Source of the DNA: Paraphysomonas bandaiensis
Lineage: Eukaryota > Chrysophyceae
Assembly (NCBI GenBank): GCA_965644295.1
Contig: CBFFRP010000590.1
Location: 1-46,520, forward strand
Direction of reading: 5' to 3'
Length of the DNA: 46,520 nt
This document shows positions 1 through 9,158 of this stretch, one piece after another. Each line of letters starts with the position of its first letter. The first letter of the stretch is position 1. The translations under genes were made by a program, and so were the position numbers. The notes beneath the pieces are model-generated. The model did no database searches. It was not told the origin of the DNA and saw nothing but the letters and a program-made list of their open reading frames with translations.

Positions 1-1733
1 TCTGTCCTGGCTCTTCCATGAAGAAGTCCTCTCAGTCGCAAGGCAATTCGGAGAAGGTTTTTCTTGGTGGCTTGCTTTTCGTTCCAACCCAGGATTACTC
101 GTGGGTCCGCGTTGCGATAGCTGCACCAGAAGTTGATGTCTGATATGCCTTTGATGTGACCCTGAGAACTCCTGAGATAGGAGTCCCATCGGATGAACCA
201 TGCAGTGATGATTTCGTGGGTGGGGGTGGTTGCCGGGGGCCCGCGCCATCCATGCCGTTTGTATCCGGCAGAATTGAACATCTTTTGGATAATCCGCAAA
301 ACCATGAGCATTCCTTCCTGTATTACTCTCATTTCCGGGAAAAAGCCATTCTTGAACTTTGAGCGTTTGCGCTGACAGCGTTCGTGTAGTCGTGTGCTAT
401 AAGTACATGCAGGACGCTTCGCTTCAAGCGAAGCCTGGAGGGTTATGTGATGGATGGCCGCTAGTCTGTTGGCTGCCACCTCAGGAGGGAGTATGGCAGA
501 CGATCCGTTGTCTAAATGTGGTAGTTGTGCATGAAGTTGGAGGAGTCTTGCGGTGTATGCCTGTACTTCCTTGGAGTCCTTCGGGTTTACATTGAGACGG
601 GGGGGGATTCGGAGGTGCGACTCAGGTGGTCGAGGGTCAAGATTGACTGGTACAGTGAAACCGACCCAGACCGGTCGATGATCGAAGGCTGCTGCGAGTA
701 GTGAGGGGGAGTCAAGGCAGCCAGTGTCCGTAACAGACATGTTCGGAAGTAACGGCGTGTGTAGAATATGATCGATCCGCGATATTCCTTTGTCTAATCT
801 GTGGAAGGTATGGTATGTTTTCCTGGGTAGGAGAAGCTCATGGAGTGGTGCAGCCAGTTGGAGTTTGTCGGCAAGTGGTCGTATGTCTCTGCCTTTCGGA
901 TTTGTCTCCATGGAGCCATTGAAGTCGCCGGCGACAATGACAGTATGGTCCTTGGCTCTGGCTTTAGTGACCCATTTCGTAAGGATGTTGCATAGGAGCT
1001 TGTAGGGGTCAGCAGTACAGATACCACGGGACGCTCTCCCTAGCTTGGTCAATTTGCTCCATAATGTGCAAGAGCCTGGCGTGGATGGCTTCGGGGGTAG
1101 ATAGACGCTTATTAGTACTAGGGTGTGCGCCACCGACGTTTTGAACTCTAGTCGGCTCACTAAACCAAGTCCCGTAAAGTCAGCCTTTGTGAAGGCGAGA
1201 CGGCGCTTCCAGTATTCGCTGATTATGACTACTGTACCCCCCATTAGTGGGTCTCTTGAAGTCAGTTTTGGCTGCTTGCTGAGGAAGAGGCATATTCTTG
1301 ATCCCTGGATTGCATCTTCTATGATACGCGTGAAGAAGTTGGCCTGAGTTTCTGTTAGACGGACATCCTGTAATAGGAGCACGTCCAATTTTTGCCGCTT
1401 GAAGTGTCGGATGATAGCTTGGACTTTGCCTGTGTGAGATGCCGGATTGCCATTTGTGTTCCATGTGGAGAGTCGGAGTCCCATGGCTGCTCCCGAGGGA
1501 GCCTTGGGGATGCTGCTGGAGGTCTCTGTAGGAGTTCCACTCTTGTCTGCAAGGAGTCTGTCCCATACTGCTTTATTGGCACCGCCTATGTCGCTGTCGT
1601 ACGCAGCCCTGGCTTGGATTAATATCTCAAGTGGCCAGCGTTGATCACACCAGTAATGATGCCCGTAGTTGATGAGAAGTTCTTCATCCTTAGCAATGGG
1701 ACGTATTGTACGGACATAGAGGCGTGTATTTTT
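1..1733 (-). CDS. Retroelement APE-type endonuclease (with SET C-terminus), partial
   Basis: This frame is open from the A-run at 1729-1733 (minus-strand A) to the window edge. It starts with the last 35 or so residues of the SET domain, then has an in-frame ATG at 1484 that begins the endonuclease. Motifs in order: LSTWNTNG, LLLQDVRL (families normally have Glu where Asp stands here), AGDFNGS, SRIDHIL and FDHRPVWVGF, which are the EEP/APE metal and catalytic motifs. In LINEs this enzyme nicks the target DNA. After about position 640 comes a 210-residue basic linker. Between about 1000 and 1097 the frame reads poorly, while the next frame reads as a sensible amphipathic helix, so a pair of compensating frame changes is likely, one at the five-base run at 1093-1097. 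The protein is therefore probably not translated as written. Confidence 0.75.
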
Positions 1734-4700
1734 CGTGACAAACTTGACGATTAGCTATGTTTGTGGCTAGGGGGTCATTAATATACCCAGCTTCGCATGT
1801 TACACATTGTCGGACTTGGTCAAAGCCATCTATTGCGAAGGTACCAGTACTGTCTTGAACTATGTAATCAGAACGCCTTGCAGACTGACTCAGCTTTGTT
1901 AGTGGATAGCGTTTGCCTTTGTACTCAGCAATGATGACGTCTGCTGGGAATGTGTTCTTCGCATAAAGGGATAGTCCTTTGGCAGTGTTATCGGCGTACG
2001 CAATGTAGAACTTTCTTGACCAGTCCTTGTCCCAGCTGGTGGTATCAAGTGCTGGAGTTGGTCTGATCGTTCGTGTGGTCGTGGATTGGTGTGAGTTGTG
2101 AAGGTTCGTTGGTTGGTCACTTTCATCGTAATTTACGACCTTTTTGGCTTTCCGGGTGGGCTGGCATCGACTTGTCAACGCAGTTTGGGCGTGTTTCAAC
2201 TGCATCTTCTTGTGCGATGGTAGTGCTCCAGGGGTTGAAGCCTGCAGAATCTGTCGATTTGTTCGTGCTAACTTGGTGTTGCTGGACGAGGTTGTTCTGG
2301 TGCTGGTCGTCCTTGATGTCCTATTGTTGTTCGTGATTGAGTCCGCGGGAAGTGTAGGTGGAGCGATGGGGTCAGACGTAGAGAGTATACTGGTGGCCAA
2401 GGTGTTTTCAAGAGATAGTAGGGCGTTGTCTAGGGCAGTAGAAAGACCGGCAGGGTCTAAGAGGAAGTAGTGAGCATCTTGTAGTATGACATGGTAGTAA
2501 TTATCACGAATAGCGTTCCTAAGTTCCTCCACTTTCCATGCGATGTTATAAGCTACTTTGTCAGTAGGGATGCCTACAATGCTGAGATAATTACCATTTT
2601 GCGCCCACGTCGTGCAGGGGTTGATAGTAGAGGCTAAAAGGTGGACCTCTCGCACTGAGAGCCAGTGAGTTATGTCGTCCTCCGTAGTGTATGTTGTTTT
2701 GGTAGGTATTAAAAGTGCGGCCTGTGCGTGATCCAACTTATGTCGTAGTGGCTGAAGTGTGTGATGGGCCATGCACTCCCGTTGCATTGTGTCGAACGCT
2801 TGGGTGCCTAATGTATTTATAAAAGATGCTAGCGTGTGACGGTCCTTGCGTTGTTTGAGGTCTAATTTCAGACAGGAGCGAGTGTGTCGCCTGCTTGAAG
2901 CAAGAATGTGCAGATGATAGAGTGTGCTGTATGCGCAGTACCCATCACTTGGGATATGTTGTTGTGTGCGAAGGACTGAGGGTCTGAGGGTGAGGCGATA
3001 GACTCTGCTCATGTCGCACATATGGAGCCTGAGTTGTCGACGGTCCGTGGGGTTCATCTGCCGTAGTTGACGTCGAGCTCTCGGTGACAAGGAGACTGCA
3101 ATTACTTCCCTCTGTTCCTGTTGCTCTCTTTGCTCATGTAGCATAGATGGTACAGTTGACGGTTCAGAAGTCCAGATGATGTTGGTGCTCTGTCTGGAGG
3201 TCTGGTGTTGTAGAAAACAGGATAGCCGCTCCTGAGTCCGTGTTAGAGCGTGCATGATGCAGGTGGGGATATTTGTTGCATTTAGTATGTGAAACCCATG
3301 CTGGCTGCGTATGATGTCATGGGTTACCACAGTGTTGGTAGAAGCGTGCACTGTTAGTGCCTGTCTGGAGAATGGTGATAGCTGTGCCCAACCAGGCGCC
3401 AGGTGCGGTTGAACAGCGTCCCATAGTCTGTATGGTATGGAGAGAAGATCGAGTAGCAGTTGGAAATCCTCCGTGTCTAGATGTAGTCCTGTGTGTGGAT
3501 TCGAGGATTCATATTGCATAAGTGTCTTACGGAGAGTGACAGTGGCTGTTGAGGGAATACCCTTTGTCAGGCAAAGGGTCCGCACATGCCTAGATACAAC
3601 ATGAGTGGAGTCTGCCCAGGGTTTGTTGCCATTCGCGAGATGCTGGGCAACTAGTAGGGCGCTGTGCGTGGTGTCCAATTTGTGCTCTGGTAGCGTGAAT
3701 GATATCATGAGATCATAGTTGTCCGTCCTGGAAGCCTTGGCTATGAATCCTTCCCATACGTCTAAACAGGCAGGGGATAGCATGTGTGCGTATATTTCTT
3801 TTAAAAGGTTTCCCTGTGGGGAGGCAGCAATGGTTTGGGTTTCATCATATCTAACCCAGTTGTTCAGCAGATCGGAGTGAAAGGGCGTGTGACCCCGGCC
3901 CTCTGTGTAGTGTAGGGGGTGTGTGGCAATATCCTTGGGCAGTACATCCGGCCTGATGTCAGGAGTGGTAGTGGAGAGTGAGGATGGGCCGTCTGGGGCT
4001 AATGCTGGAGTTTCCATGGTGTTCAGTTGAGTAAGGTTGGTGGTAGGTGGCTTCCGTTTGACTGGGAAATAGTCAAATAACGTTGCATACGGTGTGGTGG
4101 CATCCTTAGTGGGTAAGGGTAATGTGTGGGTGGATTTGCTGGGTCCGTCACCGCTGTTATCGGAGGAGAATTCCTTCCCCTGAAGGGCGTGGGAGGGATG
4201 GTTGATGGACCTGGCACGATGGACTCCTTGCATTCCCTTGGAATGACATTGCAACACATTTTGGAGACGCATGATGACGAGGTCAGGAATTCTCTCGAGT
4301 AGCGCGTGTAGTTCCAACTCCACCGGGTATTTGGTGTCCAGGAAGAAGTGATCGTTGGAGCAAAACACATCATAAGATGGAAGGAATTGAGTTTGTGGAA
4401 GGAAGGAGGAATGGTGGGTGGACCAGTACGCCCAGTAAGGGAGAGGCGATAGTTTGTCCGGGGGTTTTCTAGGAGGAGGTAGAGTGTACTGTGTGCGTGT
4501 ATGACACTGCAGTGGTGTTATGAGTGTGTTGGACAGAGAGAGAGAGCTGGTGATGTGTCCAACAGTACAGGTAGACAGGTACATGGACATGGTGATGTGT
4601 CCAACAGTACAGGTAGACAGGTACATGGACATGGTGATGTGTCCAACAGCAGTAGAGGTATACACGGAATGGTATACATCCTGTAGGACACAGTAGTACA

Positions 4701-5235
4701 GTAGTCGAGTATACCGTATGCGGAATGCAGTGTCTATCCAATGAGATGGATGGGCTGTGGGGGTGATAGGTGAACAGGGTGAGGGGGTAGCCTGCTGGGT
4801 GGATGGACCACAGACAAACCATGTTGGGTTGGGTTGAGTGGGCGGCAGAAGGCAGCCCTGTTGCACAGTTGAGAGGGATCGAGAGTATTCAGTGATTGCA
4901 TAGGGGGTCCATGGGGGTCGTTTTCGTGAGCCTGCTCGCACGAGCCATGTTCTGAGAGGTTGTAGCCGTAGAAAGCGATGCGTGAGACGAAGTTGTCTGC
5001 TGAGGGGATAGCACGTAGGTGCGGTCAGCGCTGCATTGGTGCAGGCACGTGGTTTAACTGAAGTAGTTGAGTAGGGTGAAGGTTGCAAGGCCAGGCAGGG
5101 GGGCTTGGAGCGTGTACAACATGGTGTGACAGGTAATTTGTCGGAAGCGTGGTGGTCAACAAAATGCAGCAGTAAGGGAGTGTAAAAGGCCCTGGGCACA
5201 CTGATGTGACTCAGCCACGGTCTCAATAGAGACAT
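1690..5235 (-). CDS. Retroelement ORF1: OTU-like cysteine protease plus SET-like domain
   Basis: This is a 1181-residue ORF. Residues 1-300 are low-complexity (His, Thr, Ser, Pro rich) and doubtful as protein; an in-frame ATG at 4017 is a plausible alternative start. Around residues 764-767 is Asp-Gly-Tyr-Cys, the OTU catalytic-cysteine motif, and at about 922 is Ala-His-Tyr-Phe, the usual context of the OTU catalytic histidine; the spacing of about 155 fits the fold. Residues 1075-1181 match a SET domain: KGLSLYAKNTF near its start, EYKGKRYP, then YIVQDSTGTFAIDGF, then GYINDPLATN where many SET proteins have an N-H-S-C-type motif. The ORF stops at 1690, but the rest of the domain (EELLINYGHHYW, with the catalytic-tyrosine position) continues in the -1 frame, so the frame break at 1729-1733 cuts the SET domain. 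OTU proteases cleave ubiquitin chains and SET domains methylate lysines. Activity here is inferred only. Confidence 0.72.
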   Translation of the reverse strand: MSLLRPWLSHISVPRAFYTPLLLHFVDHHASDKLPVTPCCTRSKPPCLALQPSPYSTTSVKPRACTNAALTAPTCYPLSRQLRLTHRFLRLQPLRTWLVRAGSRKRPPWTPYAITEYSRSLSTVQQGCLLPPTQPNPTWFVCGPSTQQATPSPCSPITPTAHPSHWIDTAFRIRYTRLLYYCVLQDVYHSVYTSTAVGHITMSMYLSTCTVGHITMSMYLSTCTVGHITSSLSLSNTLITPLQCHTRTQYTLPPPRKPPDKLSPLPYWAYWSTHHSSFLPQTQFLPSYDVFCSNDHFFLDTKYPVELELHALLERIPDLVIMRLQNVLQCHSKGMQGVHRARSINHPSHALQGKEFSSDNSGDGPSKSTHTLPLPTKDATTPYATLFDYFPVKRKPPTTNLTQLNTMETPALAPDGPSSLSTTTPDIRPDVLPKDIATHPLHYTEGRGHTPFHSDLLNNWVRYDETQTIAASPQGNLLKEIYAHMLSPACLDVWEGFIAKASRTDNYDLMISFTLPEHKLDTTHSALLVAQHLANGNKPWADSTHVVSRHVRTLCLTKGIPSTATVTLRKTLMQYESSNPHTGLHLDTEDFQLLLDLLSIPYRLWDAVQPHLAPGWAQLSPFSRQALTVHASTNTVVTHDIIRSQHGFHILNATNIPTCIMHALTRTQERLSCFLQHQTSRQSTNIIWTSEPSTVPSMLHEQREQQEQREVIAVSLSPRARRQLRQMNPTDRRQLRLHMCDMSRVYRLTLRPSVLRTQQHIPSDGYCAYSTLYHLHILASSRRHTRSCLKLDLKQRKDRHTLASFINTLGTQAFDTMQRECMAHHTLQPLRHKLDHAQAALLIPTKTTYTTEDDITHWLSVREVHLLASTINPCTTWAQNGNYLSIVGIPTDKVAYNIAWKVEELRNAIRDNYYHVILQDAHYFLLDPAGLSTALDNALLSLENTLATSILSTSDPIAPPTLPADSITNNNRTSRTTSTRTTSSSNTKLARTNRQILQASTPGALPSHKKMQLKHAQTALTSRCQPTRKAKKVVNYDESDQPTNLHNSHQSTTTRTIRPTPALDTTSWDKDWSRKFYIAYADNTAKGLSLYAKNTFPADVIIAEYKGKRYPLTKLSQSARRSDYIVQDSTGTFAIDGFDQVRQCVTCEAGYINDPLATNIANRQVCHEKYTPLCPYNTSHC
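4549..4652. repeat. 42-bp tandem repeat, about 2.4 copies
   Basis: Two perfect 42-bp units (4549-4590, 4591-4632) and a 20-base partial third. The unit is a multiple of three, so the retroelement ORF passes through it without a break and gives a 14-residue repeat. It sits beside three GTATAC palindromes (4658, 4672, 4709), which suggests an element promoter or 5' UTR rather than protein. Confidence 0.9.
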
Positions 5236-5624
5236 TGGGCTTGGAGCTGGTTAATAGAGTGAAACTTTAGGTTGGACTGTATTTGCCATCGTAGGGCAGA
5301 GAATTTTTTCAAGTTCAGTTACCTTATTCATGTACTTCACCATCCGAAATATATGTCTAATGTTGATAAGTTGAAATTCGTAGTAGATATATATTGTGAG
5401 GCATAAGTAACATATTGTCGCTACTATATGTGCAAAAGGAACGATAAAAAGTGATTTGTGTTGGAGCACACTTGGTCGACCATAGAATATTTAATTCAAC
5501 CAGGAGTATTTGACATTGTGATATTATAAGTTTTAAAGTAAAGAACATCGACTAATAATACAGCAATTTTGCAACAGTGTCATCTCGCAAAACAACGTAG
5601 ACATTAGAAAAGTTCAACATAAGT
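5236..5624. other. Intergenic, between retroelement 5' side and PIP kinase 3' end
   Basis: AT-rich, with only short scattered frames and no recognisable protein. It must hold the 3' UTR of the kinase and the junction with the retroelement. I could not place a target-site duplication because the other end of the element is outside the window. Confidence 0.6.
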
Positions 5625-8330
5625 CTAGGAACTATTATCTGTTAAAAATTTTACAAACCGCTTTGCGTAACTGACTGAGTCGACTGAGCTGATTTGACTA
5701 ACATCGTTTGTAAGGCCCTGTATCCAAGCAACTATGAGAACAAATAGGGAAATATATATATAGTAAGCAACCTTTATAATTGTTTCAGCGCGCTTTGATG
5801 CATTGTACTGTTGCAATATGTCAATGATGCCTATATAGTATATCTCGTCACCACGGGTCTCATTGCCAAGACGTGCATTGATTCCTGCATCTGACCTACT
5901 TGTCCACGGATGAACCATTGCTGCTCCAGGGCCAAAAGTAAGCCGTTTAGTAGATATCATTTCTTTTTCAGCATCCCGAGAAAGGTCTGCGAGATTCTGT
6001 TTCTGGTTAAAGAGAGCTCTCACTGCGCGCCCCTCTTCACCTGTTATACCCAGACCAATCCCACTGTTTTTCTTATCGACAGACACCATATTGTCATCTT
6101 CCATGACGGAATTATCTCCAACAAGTTGGGGCATCATACTAATGGTACCTTCAGGGTTAGAGGATGTTGAAGTGATGTCATTAGACCGCTCAGGGAGGGG
6201 TGGATCATTAGCTACATCATTTACTCTAGCACCCATAGAGTCCACATTCTGATTCAGCTCTAATAATGCAGAGGCAGAAGTCTCTGCATCCATGGACCCG
6301 AACAACTTCAACACACTCTCATCAAAAGGCACTTCGCTATCCCCATCATCTGGGTCAATAAAGTCTATCTCGCCCTCATCATCGTACATATCCACGTCAG
6401 AGGGTGCATCCGAAACCACACTAGCCTCATCAAATGACCGCTGGTCAACGACATTGGTCTCTTCGGAGGCCAACCTCTCTCGCTGAGACGCCGTATGGGG
6501 ATCTCTCAAGTGGTCGGCCACGCCATTGATTACGTCCTGTGCACTGACATATGCTCTCTCGTTTAGCGCGGCAGACATACGTCGGGCATTCGCCTGTCGA
6601 CTGACTCGTCTTCTAGCAGCACTAGTGGGCAATACTAGAGATTTGGAGCGAGGCCGTAGATATGGATTCTTTTTCGGCAAGTCAGCAACAGCAGCCTCGC
6701 CTGTATCAACAGAAAGCTGCTTCACTATTTCGATATTCCCCGGAGCACTTCTGCTCAACGCTTCTAAATATAGATCGCTACTATTCTCCACAACATCAAC
6801 CGGACTCTTTGCCAAAGATAATGCTTCCATTTTTCTGAACGGTGTCTTGGAGCGAACATTCGATATATGTGGTTGTTGAATCTGCTGATGTGGTTGATTC
6901 GACTCCTCCGGTTTGGAGTGAGCGGTAGGTTTAACTTCGTGCTCAATAGGATCCTGTGCGACGTAACGAGATGACCTGTAATGGATTCCAACCAGCAGAG
7001 AGTAGTCCATAATATTTAGCTTCGACAAGAATGTAGCATCTTTTTCTATCTGAGAGAGAAACAGCTGTCTCTTTGATCCCAATTTAAGCTTAACACCATC
7101 ATCAATTAGATCGTTGTCTTTGAGCACCCCTCCCACCTCTCTGTCGCGCGCAGAGGCTTTGCGACCGATGAGACTACCCTTCAGGTCATAAATTTTGTTT
7201 ATAGGTTCCGGTGTGTCAAATACGCTGCCCATTATCACAAAATGAACTTTTCGATTGAGGTGATACATCTTCACGCGGTGCATGCCATATATGCGCACAA
7301 GAAATGTATGTGGGTTCTCCGTGACGTAGCGGTAGTAATGGGGTAATATACGCTTCATAAATTTGTTTTCCTCATTTGTCTGTGTCTTGATCATGTAGCG
7401 TCCATCGTGAGAGTAGAAAAAGAATTGACCACTCTTTGAGTTCGAAATGAACTCCAAGTAATTATAGTTCCCTGAAACAGGCCATTTCATTTCGCAACAC
7501 CCCAATATATAAGTGCACGTACCACAAACAGAGAGCATATAACTGACAGAGTCGACACCAAAGAAATCACGTATCCTTGAGAACACGAGTGGTGCGTAGG
7601 TCTTAAATTTGAACGTATGAGCCAGTTGATGCGGAGGTGTGCGGAACAGACCGTGACTATTTCCATTGGGAGGAAAGCTGATCTTTTCGACATAGCTAAA
7701 GTCTCCTAAAGCGAGGTTCTGTGTCGGAGTCATACTTGAGCGACCAACCTGCACAGAATGAATTACGAACAGCAGCATGAACAACATTCTTCTTACCGCA
7801 CAACGCATGCCCAGCATCATGCCCGCAGTAAGTGTGTACAATTCATGCACCCCATCAATAACCTTGCCTTTAAAATTTCTACTGAACCGTTTGTCTTTTT
7901 TCTTCCTCTTGAACCCTCTTGTTACATTCTTGACTTTAGGATGTTTGATTCCTTTTATCTTTCTGATTCCTTTCGCCAATCGAGATATCTTAACTTCAGC
8001 ATTGGCTGATATGAAGACATCACATGAGATAATATCACATTATAACAACAGACAGAGAGAGACAAACGCTCATAACAGACAGACAGACACACAGACACTC
8101 ATCGCATGTATCTGTCTAGTTTGATGAGGAACATATACTGTACCTTGTAGAGCCTCAGCTGCTGGAGTTCCCTCTGCAGGAGGAACGAACGTAAACATGA
8201 GCTCTGACTGATCGCGAGACTCCAGCTCACTATCCGCAAGAGTGGGGACAGTTGTAGGGGCGAGGTGCTTGTTCATCGTCTCAATACTCTGAGGTTGCAA
8301 TACAGGACCGCTGGAGTCATATTCACACAT
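5625..8330 (-). CDS. Phosphatidylinositol-4-phosphate 5-kinase-type PIP kinase
   Basis: Exons, minus strand: 8330-8144, 8005-7797, 7748-7523, 7471-5772, 5717-5625; 804 residues. The kinase makes PI(4,5)P2 at membranes. Core motifs: SKSGQFFFYSHDGRYMIKTQ with the ATP-binding lysine near residue 236, IYDLKGS (303-307), NIMDYSLL (362-367), GIIDILQQY near 756, and an activation loop NASKRAE whose dibasic pair and Glu match type I enzymes that prefer PI4P. A basic N-terminus (residues 60-110) may bind membranes. Residues about 375-748 are an acidic, Ser-rich insert, so the catalytic core is split, as is common in these kinases. The start ATG at 8330 is reached by a 138-bp intron whose phase fits. 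Introns 7749-7796 (48), 7472-7522 (51) and 5718-5771 (54) keep frame and contain no stop. They are called introns because removing them rejoins conserved blocks (SVCG to NYNYLEFISN) and because of their GT-AG ends. Confidence 0.92.
5718..5771 (-). other. Stop-free 54-bp intron (intron 4) in PIP kinase
   Basis: Begins GTTGCT and ends ATACAG. It is 18 codons with no stop, placed directly after the activation loop. Retention would insert a strongly hydrophobic segment (YIYISLFVLIVAWI) there. Confidence 0.88.
7472..7522 (-). other. Stop-free 51-bp intron (intron 3) in PIP kinase
   Basis: Begins GTACGT and ends TTTCAG. Phase 1: TGT G|GG AAC rejoins Cys-Gly-Asn of the conserved block. It is 17 codons with no stop, inside the kinase core where family members have no insert. 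Confidence 0.9.
7749..7796 (-). other. Stop-free 48-bp intron (intron 2) in PIP kinase
   Basis: Begins GTAAGA and ends GTGCAG. It is 16 codons long with no stop. If retained it would add a hydrophobic stretch (MLFMLLFVIHSV). It lies between MMLGMRCA and VGRSSM. Confidence 0.85.
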
Positions 8331-8664
8331 CTTCTTTATATATGAACACTATGAGATACAGTGCAGTGTATGTATATATAGAGAGACCCACACACTCACA
8401 CAGCTATACGAAGTTAATTATAGGAGCCCTTGAAGATACAAGTACAAGCCTTCACTTCCATGTATATTGGCGGTATAGTACTATGCTACCATGCAGCATA
8501 TTCAACTATATTTCGACTTCGTTTTGATGACAAGAAACCATTCAACACTATCTGTCCTATCTCATACCGCCCTACACGTACGTACAAAGATACCTACATA
8601 CTCTAGATACATTTCACAGAGTCGAGGTGCTCCCTACCACCATAGCATACTCCTAAGAATTCCA

Positions 8665-8763
8665 TCGATCAGGCTAAAACATACCCTTTTTGTTGTTTGC
8701 ATAATATTTTGATCACGAAAAAACAGATTATAACAAAAAACCTGGAGTTTTTAGCCTGATCGA
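8665..8763. repeat. 99-bp hairpin element with 15-bp perfect terminal inverted repeats
   Basis: The arm TCGATCAGGCTAAAA at 8665-8679 is matched exactly by its complement at 8749-8763, with a 69-bp AT-rich loop. This could be a very small MITE. No clear target duplication is visible. The inner end (AAAAACCTGG followed by TTTAGCCT) resembles sequence just inside the gypsy element near 40440-40460, possibly by chance. Confidence 0.75.
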
Positions 8764-8913
8764 CACTGTGGGGCGGTGGTCCCGTAAACAAAAATTCCGA
8801 TCCTCCAGAGCCTATAGGAACGGAGGCATGGCTGCTATTTCTGGGGGGGGTATCAAAATGGTGTACTATTTAACAGGGTTTTCCATATCTAGATATAATA
8901 ATTGTCGCTCCAG

Positions 8914-9072
8914 TGAGTACAAGAGATCCCTTATTACGTACTCAATCATTTACACCATTTTATGAGTAAAAGTCATGGGATCGATGCCTCGCATGATGCC
9001 TCGATCGATCCCATACTCATAAAATTGTTGAAGTGAGTCATGACTGTCATAAGGGATCTCTTGTACTCACTG
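8914..9072. repeat. 159-bp imperfect palindrome
   Basis: The left end AGTGAGTACAAGAGATCCCT is matched by its exact complement at the right end, near 9053-9072, and the centre (around 8990) pairs again through ATGGGATCGAT and ATTTTATGAGT blocks. Each arm is about 75 bases with a middle stretch of mismatches. It could extrude as a cruciform or form a long RNA hairpin. Confidence 0.85.
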
Positions 9073-9158
9073 CTGCTGCTATCTGCCAGATTCTCATCCA
9101 GGTCGTCCAAGACAGAACCATCATCACTTGTGAGTTCCATATTACGATTTACAACCAC
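8973..9158 (-). pseudogene. Short acidic ORF fragment inside the foldback element
   Basis: This 61-residue frame starts Met-Val-Val-Asn, has an acidic run (SDDGSVLDDLDENLADSSSS) and ends in the palindrome. Its SSEYKRSL segment is also encoded, inverted, on the plus strand at about 8910-8935, because it lies in the palindrome arm. Acidic N-termini occur in some transposases, but I do not recognise a family. It could equally be chance. Confidence 0.3.

Larger units (their letters stand above)
1..5235 (-). mobile_element. LINE-type retroelement with OTU, SET and APE-like domains, 5' part
   Basis: Reading leftward, a long ORF (5235 to 1690) with an OTU-like protease and a SET-like domain is followed directly by an apurinic-endonuclease-like domain in an adjoining frame that stays open to the left edge. 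An APE-type endonuclease followed by a basic linker is the usual order upstream of the reverse transcriptase in non-LTR retrotransposons. The reverse transcriptase itself would lie beyond position 1, so the class is inferred, not seen. The 5' boundary is uncertain: the first 300 or so residues of the ORF (right of about 4330) are low-complexity and include a 42-bp tandem repeat, so this stretch may be a 5' UTR or promoter. Alternative: a multi-domain host pseudogene, which the endonuclease argues against. Confidence 0.75.

Noticed and set aside
1180-1566. A 128-residue minus-strand ORF over the retroelement endonuclease
   Set aside because: The adjoining frame carries the conserved endonuclease motifs; this one has none and starts in a non-ATG context.
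4130-4200. A PCNA-binding-like motif (TLFDYFPVKRK) in retroelement ORF1
   Set aside because: It lacks the leading Gln and could arise by chance; it is not strong enough to claim without conservation.
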